The translations under genes were made by a program, and so were the position numbers. 64,000 bases of DNA. Source: Algoriphagus aquaeductus. Lineage in GTDB: Bacteria; Bacteroidota; Bacteroidia; Cytophagales; Cyclobacteriaceae. A model generated the notes under the pieces. The model ran no database searches. It was not told the origin of the DNA and was given only the letters and a program-made list of their open reading frames with translations. Position 1 is the first letter of the stretch, and every line of letters starts with the position of its first letter. Positions 16,226 through 24,698 of the stretch are shown in pieces. Where the stretch lies: NCBI RefSeq assembly GCF_003253485.1, contig NZ_QKTX01000008.1, forward strand, positions 1 to 64,000, read 5' to 3'.

Positions 16226-17362
16226 TTACTTCTCCACCGAGAATCGATACTCGATGTTGTGGGTGTACTTTTCTCCCGGATTTAGGATCGGGCTGGGGAA
16301 ATTGTCATGATTGATGGCATCGGGCCAGTTTTGGGATTCCAAACAAAAGCCCCAATGCTTTTCGTAGGTTTTGCCATCGGCCCCGGCAAAATTGGATAGG
16401 AAGTTTCCAGTGTAAAACTGCACCCCCATGTTGTCCGAATACATGTCCATCACCCGGCCGCTTTCGGCATGGCGAACGCGGACGAAGTGCTTCATATCCG
16501 CTGATTTTTCCCGCTTCATCACCATGTTATGATCAAACCCAGCGCCATTGGCAGTGATCTGATCGCCGAGGATCTTTGGTGTACGGAAGTCAAATGGAGT
16601 TCCAGTCACGTCTTTTACCTCACCTGTTGGGATCAATTCCTCATCCACCGGCGTGTAGGCATCCGCCCAAAACTGAAACTCATGATCCTGGGCATCCCGC
16701 TTCATTCCTCCTAGGTTGAAGTAAGTATGATTGGTCAGGTTGAGGATAGTTTTCTTGTCTGTGGTAGATTCAAATCGGATTCGAAGCGTATTGTCGGCAG
16801 TCAATTCCATCCAAAGAGTTGTTTCCAGATTTCCAGGATAGCCTTCTTCCCCATCCACGCTGAGGTAAGTCATTTTCACCCCGACTACCGAATCATTGGA
16901 ATAGGTTTCAGGAGTCCAGACTTTTTTGTTGAAGCCTTCTACCCCACCATGCAGGTGGTTGTCTCCATTGGTTTTGGCCAAGGTATATTTTGTTCCATCC
17001 AACGAGAATTCGGCATTGGCAATTCTGTTGGCCACACGACCGGCTGTAGCCCCGAAAAAAGGATTAGGTTTGGTTAGGTATTCCTCCACAGTATCAAAGG
17101 TGAGGGTGATATTCTCTTTGTTGCCGTTTTTGTCCGGAGCAATGATTTTATGCACCAAGCCACCATAGTTGGAGAGTTCGACTTGCATGGTGCCGTTGTC
17201 GAGGACATAATGGAACACCGGCCGGCCCTTGTGTTCGGCCACTTGTTCTGCTTTGATCATAAGGTTGATTTCTTCTTTAATAGGTTCTTGGGTTGGTTTT
17301 TGGTTGCAGGCAAAAGCCATCGAAAGGATAGCTGCTGTGCCTAGGATTGAGGTGTATTTCAT
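16226..17362 (-). CDS. galM: Aldose 1-epimerase (galactose mutarotase) lipoprotein
   Basis: A 378-residue GalM-family protein that interconverts alpha and beta anomers of hexoses. RVANRIANAEFSLDG, the catalytic-His region LTNHTYFNLGG, DAYTPVDEELIPTGE and the Glu in WGFCLESQNWPDAINHDNF are all present. The start at 17362 gives MKYTSILGTAAILSMAFAC, a lipoprotein signal with Cys19; the frame runs further up but that sequence is repeat-like spacer. A lipidated mutarotase would act outside the cytoplasm, as is usual for sugar-using Bacteroidota. The bases upstream (17363-17511) hold direct repeats of CATTCATCATT and GAATAC-type motifs but no clear promoter. Confidence 0.88.
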   Translation of the reverse strand: MKYTSILGTAAILSMAFACNQKPTQEPIKEEINLMIKAEQVAEHKGRPVFHYVLDNGTMQVELSNYGGLVHKIIAPDKNGNKENITLTFDTVEEYLTKPNPFFGATAGRVANRIANAEFSLDGTKYTLAKTNGDNHLHGGVEGFNKKVWTPETYSNDSVVGVKMTYLSVDGEEGYPGNLETTLWMELTADNTLRIRFESTTDKKTILNLTNHTYFNLGGMKRDAQDHEFQFWADAYTPVDEELIPTGEVKDVTGTPFDFRTPKILGDQITANGAGFDHNMVMKREKSADMKHFVRVRHAESGRVMDMYSDNMGVQFYTGNFLSNFAGADGKTYEKHWGFCLESQNWPDAINHDNFPSPILNPGEKYTHNIEYRFSVEK

Positions 17363-17399
17363 GTATTTTGGGATTGCAAAATTTGAATGTGAGAAGTTT

Positions 17400-17490
17400 T
17401 TTTGATGAACCGGGATTCGACATTCATCATTCAATGTTCGGCATTCATCATTAATATCGAATACTGAACACCGAATTTTGAATACCGAAG
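17400..17490. repeat. Short AT-rich tandem motifs
   Basis: The spacer has two copies of CATTCATCATT and alternating GAATACTGAACACCGAA / GAATACCGAA motifs. Similar low-complexity spacers occur at 9512-9546, 35396-35432 and 6970-7010. No gene is seen. Confidence 0.45.
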
Positions 17491-17511
17491 GTCTTATTCC
17501 TTTTTCTAAAT

Positions 17512-18879
17512 TTATTGCCTCAGATACTTCTGCCGAATCAGATTCAACTCCAGCTGCAACTCATCCCGCTGGATAAATTTCCCCTGAATCATGATCGCTT
17601 GAGGCTTTTGCATGGTGGTCAAGTCTTCCAATGGATTTTTTTGTACCAATACAAATTCAGCCGCAGCTCCAGGTTTCAAAACGCCCCACTGCCCTTCCTG
17701 CCCCATGTATTTGGCAGGATTGACAGTACCGGTTTTAAGAATTTCATAATTGGACATACCGGCTTTAGACATGGATTCGATTTCTCGATGGATAGAAAAA
17801 CCGGGAACATTAAAAACCTGAGGAGAATCCGAACTCATGATCATCGACACTCCGGCTTTGTGAAGTTCGAGGAAAAGCCACTGACGGAATTCCAAATACG
17901 GTTTCACTTTAGCCTCCGCCAACACGCCGTCAGCTTCCATTTTGGATTTGGTATTAAACCACTGGGTCACCAATAATCCTGGTAAGTAGAGCATCTCGGG
18001 TTGCTGACGCAATTCGTAAGCGGGTTGATAGCCGAAATAACGCTCAAACAAAGTCATGGTCGGTGCCATCCAGGTTTTGTTTTCCAAGCAAAGCTGAATC
18101 AATCCCGCGAGTCTACTTTTATCTACTTGCCCGACCAGGTTCATGTTAAAAGGACCCGAAACTGTCGGATCAATCACCGTCCCGTCAGGAAGCATAGCTT
18201 CCAAAAATCCGTCTATATGCTCCACCGAGCGATAGCCACGAGTCACTGAAGTCACCAAGCCCACATCCAGGGAAACGTGTCCTCCATAGAAAATTCCTTG
18301 CTTTTTGGCTTCATCTGCGATTGCCAAGAACTTTGGCGTATCCAATCCAGGATGCAATTTAAGGTGATCGTATCCTGCGGCTTTTTGTGCTCTTACCATC
18401 GCCCGCCCCGCTTCCGGATCAGCGACTGTGTTGCCATTGAAAGAGGGTCCAGAGACAAAAGTTCGAGGCCCCAACAATTCCCCTTTCATCACCCGATCCC
18501 GAAGTGCCAAATGGGATTCATGGCCGAGCATGCTTCGAATCCTCAATACACCATTGGCCAAGTAAAGCATCATCACTTCTTCCTGAAACTCTGGGCCGTA
18601 CTGCTCGGGATTGGGCAGGTGTCCATGAAATTCGGCCAAACCAGGGAAAATATACATTCCCCGACCATCCAAAGTTCGTACGCCCACTGCTGAAATTTCA
18701 TTCTCAGGTGCAATCTCCATGATCACTCCGTCCTTGACATAGATCGAATGGTCTTCCAAGACCTTGTCATCCAGCATGGTGATCACATTCAAGTGATTGA
18801 TCACAAGTTCCTGTGCAAAAACCGAAACAAAAGAACAGCTCAGAAAAAGGAGTGAAAACAGGATTTTAATTGGTCTCAT
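17512..18879 (-). CDS. Exported amidohydrolase family protein
   Basis: A 455-residue metal-dependent hydrolase of the amidohydrolase superfamily (imidazolonepropionase/prolidase-like branch). It has a signal peptide (MRPIKILFSLLFL...FAQ, cleavage near 23). Metal-site residues are visible: His85 and His87 in AEFHGHLP, the lysine strand YDHLKLHPGL, His in GGHVSLD and SVEHIDGF, and the Asp in MSSDSPQ. The start at 18879 was chosen because it begins the signal peptide; the frame upstream is repeat spacer. Relatives hydrolyse cyclic amides or Xaa-Pro dipeptides; the substrate here is unknown. It is followed by a monocistronic-looking epimerase gene on the same strand. Confidence 0.82.
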   Translation of the reverse strand: MRPIKILFSLLFLSCSFVSVFAQELVINHLNVITMLDDKVLEDHSIYVKDGVIMEIAPENEISAVGVRTLDGRGMYIFPGLAEFHGHLPNPEQYGPEFQEEVMMLYLANGVLRIRSMLGHESHLALRDRVMKGELLGPRTFVSGPSFNGNTVADPEAGRAMVRAQKAAGYDHLKLHPGLDTPKFLAIADEAKKQGIFYGGHVSLDVGLVTSVTRGYRSVEHIDGFLEAMLPDGTVIDPTVSGPFNMNLVGQVDKSRLAGLIQLCLENKTWMAPTMTLFERYFGYQPAYELRQQPEMLYLPGLLVTQWFNTKSKMEADGVLAEAKVKPYLEFRQWLFLELHKAGVSMIMSSDSPQVFNVPGFSIHREIESMSKAGMSNYEILKTGTVNPAKYMGQEGQWGVLKPGAAAEFVLVQKNPLEDLTTMQKPQAIMIQGKFIQRDELQLELNLIRQKYLRQ

Positions 18880-18949
18880 AGCCTGATGGGTTAAGTTGGG
18901 AAACTTAAGTTCGGCCTTTCCCTTTTGTAAACCAATCCGGTGGTGGATT

Positions 18950-19040
18950 TTTTGTTTTTGCCACAAAGACAGAAAGGCGCAAAAGGATGTTTAATAGAGA
19001 AAAGTAAAAAGAGTGAAAAAACATTATCTGTGCATCTGTG
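18950..19040. repeat. Dispersed GCCACA...TGTGGC element, copy B
   Basis: Starts TTTTGCCACAAAGACAG (about 18955) and ends ATCTGTGCATCTGTGGCC (about 19024-19041). The outer parts are complementary (GCCACA/TGTGGC) and match the copies around 8079-8402 and 22799-22842. Confidence 0.65.
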
Positions 19041-19100
19041 GCCAAAAAAGTGGGGCTGAATCGCTTCAGCCCCTCGTATTTCCAATTTCGTATTTCAGAC

Positions 19101-20999
19101 TTAAGAATTCCACTGCGTGTGGTAAAACTTCCCGCTTGGATCGTCTTTGCGCTGATAGGTATGCGCTCCGAAATAATCTCTTTGAGCCTGAATGACTGAA
19201 GCGGAAGACTCTGCTGTGATTCTTCCCAGCAAATAATTGATCCCCGCACTCATCACCGGCAAGGCAAAACCATGCGTCAAACCCAAACCAACCATTTCCG
19301 CCAAGGCTTTTCTTCCAGAAATCACTTGGTCTTTCACACCAGCCATTTCAAAGAAGGATACCTGATCGGAATAATTAGCTGAAATCGTCTCCATCAAACC
19401 GGAACGAATGATACAGCCATTGGTCCAGATTCGAGCGATTTCGTTGAAATTAAGGTTCCATCCTTTGGTATCTGAGACAGTTTTCATCAAGCGGAAACCT
19501 ACCTCATGATTGATGATTCGGGCCAAAGCATAGGCTTCTTTGATTTTGGGAAGCCACGCTTCGAGTGAACCTTCGACTTGTTGGAATTCATGTTGGAAGG
19601 TCTTAGAAAACGCCACGCGCATCGCTTTTTCTCCCGAAACTCCCCGGGCATTCACGGCCTCGGCCAATGGACTGTAAGGAATTCCATACTCCAAAGCCGT
19701 TGTCAAAGACCAGGCTCCGGTGCCTTTTTGTCCAGCCTGATCGAGGATTTTATCTAAGAGCAATTCTCCGTTTTCCTTGAAAAGCAACAAATCCGCAGTG
19801 ATTTCCAATAAGAAGGACTTCAATTCACCTTTTCCCCAATCCGAAAAAATCGCAGATACCTGCTCAGAAGAGCAACCAAACCCAAATCGCAGCAAGTGAA
19901 CCAACTCCGCCAAAACCTGCATCTCACCATACTCGATGGAGTTGTGCACCATTTTGATAAAGTGGCCCGAGCCTCCCGGACCTACATAGGTTACGCAGGG
20001 CTTTCCGTCTTTGTCTTTGGCAGAAATTCTTCCCAGGAAATCCTCCACCATCGCATAGCCTTCGGCATTTCCGCCGGGCATGATGGAAGGACCTTTTCTC
20101 GCCCCTTCTTCTCCGCCGGACACACCCATAGGTAAAAAATGCATCCTAACTTCCTTAAGTCGATTGACTCTTCGGTCCGAATCAAGATAGAATGAATTGC
20201 CACCATCGATGACCAGATCGTCCTTTTCCAAAATCGGAATCAAGGCGTCCAATTGGGCATCAATTGCGGCTCCGGCAGGAATCATCATCAAAATCCGACG
20301 TGGCTTTTCCAAAGAATCCACGAACTGCTGTAAGTCCTCGAACGCCAGCATATTGGAAAATTCCGGATTTTCATCGAGCACTTTTTTGGCGATGCCTTCT
20401 TCTTTTCCGGCGACAAATCGATTGTAAAGTGAGACGGGAACGCCCTTTTCGGCCAGATTAAGCGCCAGGCTTTTGCCCATGACGCCCATCCCGATGACTC
20501 CCATTTTCATGTTCATAGGTTGAGAAGTTAAATAATGAAGGGAAGCTTCCAGCAATTGCTCAGGAGTCCCCGTGATATCAAGTAAGAATCCGCTTTGTGG
20601 CTTTTCCCAAACGGCAATTTGAGAATCCAGCATTCCGGCTTTCATGTAATGGTTTTTTCGGGCAAGCATTCGTTCCCAAATCAAATCCCGACTTCCGGTG
20701 AGATGAATCCAGCGGAGATTATCGGAAACTGACAACTTTTCCCGATACCAATTTTTCAAGGCTGAACAGGCCAAAACCGCACCGCCTTTTTGCTCAGAAG
20801 TCAAGAGCTGATCTGCCAATGCCTGAAGCCAAGGCTGCCTGTCTTCATCATTCAGCGGATGCCCCGCGCTCATTTTGGCGATATTTTCCGCAGGATGAAA
20901 ATGATCTGCATCGAAAAAAGGAAGACGGAGCCTTTCGGCCAAGAGCGTTCCAAGGGTAGTTTTCCCCGTTCCCGATACACCGGTGACGATTACAAGCAT
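19101..20999 (-). CDS. Fused gluconokinase / 6-phosphogluconate dehydrogenase
   Basis: One uninterrupted 632-residue frame holds two enzymes. Residues 1 to about 160 are a GntK-type gluconokinase with P-loop GVSGTGKT (7-14) and the substrate segment DADHFHPAENIAKMSAGHPLNDEDR. Residues from about 164 are a full-length decarboxylating 6-phosphogluconate dehydrogenase: GMGVMG near its start, IMPGGNAEGY, the catalytic HFIKMVHNSIEYGEMQ, and a C-terminal DYFGAHTYQR. Gluconate would be phosphorylated and then oxidised to ribulose 5-phosphate in one polypeptide. The junction reads SQPMNMKMGVIGMG, so an internal start at Met162 or Met164 (20516 or 20510) could also yield the dehydrogenase alone. Both halves keep their key residues. 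The usual organisation is two separate proteins. Confidence 0.92.
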   Translation of the reverse strand: MLVIVTGVSGTGKTTLGTLLAERLRLPFFDADHFHPAENIAKMSAGHPLNDEDRQPWLQALADQLLTSEQKGGAVLACSALKNWYREKLSVSDNLRWIHLTGSRDLIWERMLARKNHYMKAGMLDSQIAVWEKPQSGFLLDITGTPEQLLEASLHYLTSQPMNMKMGVIGMGVMGKSLALNLAEKGVPVSLYNRFVAGKEEGIAKKVLDENPEFSNMLAFEDLQQFVDSLEKPRRILMMIPAGAAIDAQLDALIPILEKDDLVIDGGNSFYLDSDRRVNRLKEVRMHFLPMGVSGGEEGARKGPSIMPGGNAEGYAMVEDFLGRISAKDKDGKPCVTYVGPGGSGHFIKMVHNSIEYGEMQVLAELVHLLRFGFGCSSEQVSAIFSDWGKGELKSFLLEITADLLLFKENGELLLDKILDQAGQKGTGAWSLTTALEYGIPYSPLAEAVNARGVSGEKAMRVAFSKTFQHEFQQVEGSLEAWLPKIKEAYALARIINHEVGFRLMKTVSDTKGWNLNFNEIARIWTNGCIIRSGLMETISANYSDQVSFFEMAGVKDQVISGRKALAEMVGLGLTHGFALPVMSAGINYLLGRITAESSASVIQAQRDYFGAHTYQRKDDPSGKFYHTQWNS

Positions 21000-21070
21000 G
21001 GGGCGAAGTTAAGTTTTTATGGTCTATCCGCTAATTTTTAAATCTTCCAATTTTTCAATTTTTCAATCCT

Positions 21071-21078
21071 TACCTTTG
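21071..21078 (+). promoter_or_regulatory. Possible -7 promoter element of the ABC-F gene
   Basis: TACCTTTG fits the TAnnTTTG consensus 20 bases before the ATG at 21099. No TTG is found at the expected -33 position. Confidence 0.35.
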
Positions 21079-21098
21079 CCCCTTCAATTCCAAGATTC

Positions 21099-22733
21099 AT
21101 GATTTCAGTCGATAACGTGACCGTCATGCACGGCGGCACCCCGCTTTTCAGCAATATCACCTTCAACATCAACGAGAGCGACAAGATCGCCCTCATGGGT
21201 AAAAACGGGGCGGGAAAATCTACCCTCCTCAAGATCATTGCCGGACAAAGCAAGCCAACCTCCGGTACAGTTTCTGCCCCAAAAGGCTATGTCGTAGCTT
21301 ATTTGCCTCAGCATTTGCTCACTGCGGATGATTGCAGTGTGATGGAGGAGACGGCCAAAGCCTTTGCCTCTTACCTCGGCATGAAGGAGGAAATCGACCG
21401 AATCAACGAGGAACTGACTGTGCGAACAGACTATGAATCGGAAGATTATTACAAACTGATCGAAAAAGTCTCCGAACTCAGTGAGAAATTCTACGCCATC
21501 GAAGAGATCAACTACGAGGCAGAAGTAGAAAAAGTGTTGTTGGGTTTAGGTTTCGTTCGCGAAGATTTTCAGCGATCCACATCTGAATTTTCCGGAGGGT
21601 GGAGAATGCGGATCGAGCTGGCAAAAATCCTTTTGCAAAAGCCTGACCTGATCCTACTCGACGAACCGACCAACCACCTGGACATCGAATCCATCCAATG
21701 GCTGGAGGAGTTTCTCATGACCAAAGCCAAAGCCGTGGTGGTGATTTCCCACGACCGGGCGTTTGTCGACAACATCACCACCCGAACCATTGAGGTGACG
21801 ATGGGCCGTATCTACGATTACAAAGCGAAATACAGCCATTACCTGGAACTTCGCAAAGAGCGTCGCGAGCAGCAGCAAAAGCACTACGAAGAGCAGCAGA
21901 AGTTTATCGCCGAAACGACCCAATTCATCGAACGCTTCAAGGGCACCTATTCCAAAACACTTCAGGTGCAGTCCCGCGTGAAAATGCTCGAAAAACTGGA
22001 GCTGGTAGAAGTGGATGAAGTGGATACTTCTGCCTTGAAACTCCGGTTTCCACCTTCTCCACGTTCGGGTAAATATCCGGTGATCGTGGAAGAGATGAGC
22101 AAAAGCTATGGAGATCATGTGGTCTTCAAAAATGCCTCCATGACCATCGAGCAGGGACAGAAAGTAGCTTTTGTCGGGAAAAACGGGGAAGGTAAATCCA
22201 CCATGATCAAGGCGATCATGGGCGAGATCGACTTCCAGGGAAAATGTGAACTCGGTCACAATGCGATGATCGGGTACTTTGCGCAGAATCAGGCCTCACT
22301 TTTGGATGAGACGATCACGATTTTTGAAACGATTGATAACATTGCAGTGGGAGAGATCCGAACCAAAATCAAGGATATTCTCGGAGCCTTCATGTTTAAG
22401 GGCGATGATATTAATAAAAAAGTCAAAGTGCTTTCCGGCGGAGAAAAAACCCGATTGGCGATGATCAAGTTGCTCCTAGAGCCGGTCAATTTGCTTATCC
22501 TTGACGAACCAACCAACCATTTGGACATGAAGACCAAGGACATCATCAAAGATGCTCTGAAGGCCTTTGACGGTACCTTGATTGTCGTTTCTCACGACCG
22601 GGATTTCTTGGACGGCTTGGTGACCAAAGTGTTTGAATTTGGCAATAAACGAGTTCGTGAGCACTTCGAAGATATCAACGGCTTCTTGAGAAATAAGAAA
22701 ATGGAGAATCTGAGGGAAGTGGAGCGAAAGTGA
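21099..22733 (+). CDS. ABC-F family ATPase
   Basis: A 544-residue soluble protein with two ABC ATPase domains in tandem and no membrane segment, which is the ABC-F class acting on ribosomes. Domain 1 has MGKNGAGKST (P-loop), FSGGWRMRIELAKIL and [11 protein letters not shown]; domain 2 has VGKNGEGKST, LSGGEKTRLAMIKLL and [11 protein letters not shown]. The linker between them (about 240-310) is highly charged and helical, as in the P-site tRNA interaction motif. It is closest in layout to the YbiT/YdiF subgroup and is distinct from the EttA gene at 35594. The protein probably helps stalled ribosomes or alters translation; whether it gives antibiotic resistance cannot be told. Confidence 0.87.
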   Translation: MISVDNVTVMHGGTPLFSNITFNINESDKIALMGKNGAGKSTLLKIIAGQSKPTSGTVSAPKGYVVAYLPQHLLTADDCSVMEETAKAFASYLGMKEEIDRINEELTVRTDYESEDYYKLIEKVSELSEKFYAIEEINYEAEVEKVLLGLGFVREDFQRSTSEFSGGWRMRIELAKILLQKPDLILLDEPTNHLDIESIQWLEEFLMTKAKAVVVISHDRAFVDNITTRTIEVTMGRIYDYKAKYSHYLELRKERREQQQKHYEEQQKFIAETTQFIERFKGTYSKTLQVQSRVKMLEKLELVEVDEVDTSALKLRFPPSPRSGKYPVIVEEMSKSYGDHVVFKNASMTIEQGQKVAFVGKNGEGKSTMIKAIMGEIDFQGKCELGHNAMIGYFAQNQASLLDETITIFETIDNIAVGEIRTKIKDILGAFMFKGDDINKKVKVLSGGEKTRLAMIKLLLEPVNLLILDEPTNHLDMKTKDIIKDALKAFDGTLIVVSHDRDFLDGLVTKVFEFGNKRVREHFEDINGFLRNKKMENLREVERK

Positions 22734-22770
22734 TCAGAAAATCAGAAGTATAACGTAAGAAATCTGAAAA

Positions 22771-22799
22771 AATCCGGAGTGAAAGCTTCGGGTTTTTTA
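22771..22799 (+). terminator. Terminator of the ABC-F gene
   Basis: AATCCGGAG and CTTCGGGTT pair (nine base pairs, two of them G-U) around GAAAG-type loop sequence, followed by TTTTTTAT. It sits 38 bases after the stop codon. Confidence 0.75.
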
Positions 22800-22845
22800 T
22801 TGCCGCAGATCCACAGAAAAAATGAAATGTGTGCATCTGTGGCAA
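22797..22845. repeat. Dispersed GCCACA...TGTGGC element, copy C (short)
   Basis: TTGCCGCAGATCCACAG (from 22800) and GTGTGCATCTGTGGCAAAA (to about 22845) are partly complementary outer arms. The right arm is the same as in copies A and B. It lies directly after the ABC-F terminator in a convergent gap. Confidence 0.6.
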
Positions 22846-22849
22846 AACC

Positions 22850-23887
22850 TTATTCCGAGAACGGAAATCGGATCAGCTGTTCCTCCTTGCTTGATTGATA
22901 AATCCCGCGGATGAGTTCCAAGGATTTTCGGGATTTGGGTCCATCGACTTCGGGTTGATTCCCGGTTTCGATCGCTTGGAGAAAATCCATCCATTGTTTG
23001 GCATGAAGCTCGAATCCAATTGCATTGGGATCGGAGGAACCTGATGCTGCTTTATGTTCAGTTTTTGCAATTGGAGGTTCCATTCCTCGGACATTCCATG
23101 CTGTCAACTTGCCTGCTTCCAAAATCGCACTTCCTTCTGTTCCATAAATCTCTAGGCGCTCTGAATATCCGGGATAAAGTGAAGTTCCGGCTGTTATCGT
23201 TCCCATCGCACCTGATTTGAAATTGACCAAAGCCGCTCCCAAATCCTCCCCTTCGATAGGATAGAGCGTGGTCCTCACTTTTCCAAAAACGGAATCCACT
23301 TCTCCCATCACTTCTAAAAGAAGATCCAAAGTATGAATGGCCTGATTGATCAAGGCTCCTCCACCGTCATAGGTTAAAGTTCCTTTCCACTGGCTGGAGG
23401 AATAATAATTGGAATCACGAAACCAGTTGATTGCAGCATTACCCATTAGGATTCTACCAAAAACACCGTCCAATACGGCTTCCTTCAACTGAATAAAATC
23501 GGTTGAAAACCGGTTTTGAAACACTACCCCGAGCTTGACATTTTTGGCCTCGGCTGCTTGAATCAATTGATCCGTCCGATCCAAAGTGACCTCAATCGGC
23601 TTTTCGACAAACACATGTTTTCCTGCTTGAATCGCTTTTAGCGCGGGCTCCAAATGCATTCCGCTAGGTGTACAAATACACACCACCTCAAGATCAGGTA
23701 TTGCGATAAAATCTTCCCAATCGCTGAGAACAGGGACTGAAAATTTCTCCTGGGCTTTTGCCGCACTGGAAGGATTTGGATTAAAAAGTCCGACCAACTC
23801 AGCATTGGCCAAACTAGCAATGGCTTGCGCGTGCTTGAGGGCAATTGCACCTGTTCCAATGATTCCGATTTTGTATAGCTTTTCCAT
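22850..23887 (-). CDS. Gfo/Idh/MocA family oxidoreductase (cytoplasmic)
   Basis: A 345-residue NAD(P)-dependent dehydrogenase of the Gfo/Idh/MocA family. IIGTGAIALKHAQAI near the N terminus is the dinucleotide site and VFVEKPIEVTLD holds the family EKP motif. Unlike the protein at 1938 it has no Tat or other export signal, so it should work in the cytoplasm on a sugar, inositol or biliverdin-like substrate. It starts 2 bases after the end of the M90 peptidase gene and is probably cotranscribed with it, although the two activities have no obvious link. It ends next to a repeat element. Confidence 0.85.
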   Translation of the reverse strand: MEKLYKIGIIGTGAIALKHAQAIASLANAELVGLFNPNPSSAAKAQEKFSVPVLSDWEDFIAIPDLEVVCICTPSGMHLEPALKAIQAGKHVFVEKPIEVTLDRTDQLIQAAEAKNVKLGVVFQNRFSTDFIQLKEAVLDGVFGRILMGNAAINWFRDSNYYSSSQWKGTLTYDGGGALINQAIHTLDLLLEVMGEVDSVFGKVRTTLYPIEGEDLGAALVNFKSGAMGTITAGTSLYPGYSERLEIYGTEGSAILEAGKLTAWNVRGMEPPIAKTEHKAASGSSDPNAIGFELHAKQWMDFLQAIETGNQPEVDGPKSRKSLELIRGIYQSSKEEQLIRFPFSE

Positions 23888-23889
23888 GC

Positions 23890-24636
23890 CTACTTCATTA
23901 ATACCAAGGGATCCTGTCTCAGTAAGTGGACCAAGGCTTTATACATGTTGGGATGATAGTTTTTCAAATCCTGACTTCGCTCAAAAAAGCTTTCTAAGGC
24001 CACTGCAAAAAACTCGTGCTCATTTAAGGCAGCACTTTCACGAAACAGACTCGGTAAACCTTTTCGGAGTCTATCCATTTCAGCCGGAACCCATTGGGTA
24101 TACTCAGTCCAAGCTTTGGGATTAAACTCATGTTCCCCGTCGGTTTCGATCAGATTGGCAAGCTTCAATGCATGGGCAATTTCATGAATACCGACATTCA
24201 CACCATCGGCAGGATCGGCCATTCCTTCTACAAAACACTTCCATGACACCACAATGAGCCCATGTTTTGGGTTGACTTCTCCACGGTGGTAAACCTTATT
24301 AACGGTACTGTAATAGGCATTTGGGTAAACCAAAATAGTGTGAAAGTGCGCCAATCGTAGCCTTTTCCAACCAAAAATCACCATGGTGATAGTGGCGCCA
24401 ATCATGACTTCCATTTCGGAGGTAACCTCCTCTAACCCACCTCTTGGAATAAATCTTTTTGTGGAAAGTATGGTCTCCAGTTTCCTTATAAATTCATTTT
24501 TATGTATTGGTTTAAGCCGGGTAAAATACGGAAAGTGGGCATCGAGAAACCGGATTTCTTCAGGGGTAACCTTCCTTGGAAAAAGCCTCCATCGAGCTTC
24601 ATTAATAAATTGGATAAACAAATAAGTTGTAAACAT
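23890..24636 (-). CDS. MtfA-like M90 family zinc metallopeptidase
   Basis: A 248-residue zinc peptidase related to MtfA (M90, the DgsA anti-repressor). HEIAH (in VNVGIHEIAHALKLANL) is the zinc site, and a Glu in NEHEFFAVALESFFE is the probable third ligand. A hydrophobic N terminus (MFTTYLFIQFI) may anchor it. The frame is open to an ATG at 24675, but those first 13 codons lie inside the terminator hairpin of the preceding ribonuclease Y gene, so the start at 24636 is preferred. In E. coli MtfA inactivates Mlc and so controls glucose uptake; no such target is visible here. Confidence 0.8.
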   Translation of the reverse strand: MFTTYLFIQFINEARWRLFPRKVTPEEIRFLDAHFPYFTRLKPIHKNEFIRKLETILSTKRFIPRGGLEEVTSEMEVMIGATITMVIFGWKRLRLAHFHTILVYPNAYYSTVNKVYHRGEVNPKHGLIVVSWKCFVEGMADPADGVNVGIHEIAHALKLANLIETDGEHEFNPKAWTEYTQWVPAEMDRLRKGLPSLFRESAALNEHEFFAVALESFFERSQDLKNYHPNMYKALVHLLRQDPLVLMK

Positions 24637-24640
24637 CAGA

Positions 24641-24678
24641 AAACAAAAATGGCAACCACCTAAAGTAGTTGCCATTTG
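24641..24678 (-). terminator. Terminator of ribonuclease Y gene
   Basis: AAATGGCAACCAC (24647-24659) pairs with 24665-24677 over 13 positions (one G-U) around a 5-base loop; on the minus strand it is followed by TTTGTTTTCTGATG. It follows the rny stop codon by 21 bases. Confidence 0.8.
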
Positions 24679-24698
24679 TCAGAAAATCAATTTCCAGT

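Noticed and set aside
21654..22259. 201-codon minus-strand frame within the ABC-F gene
   Set aside because: It is a shadow of conserved ABC-F coding sequence; composition is His/Phe-rich as expected for such shadows.
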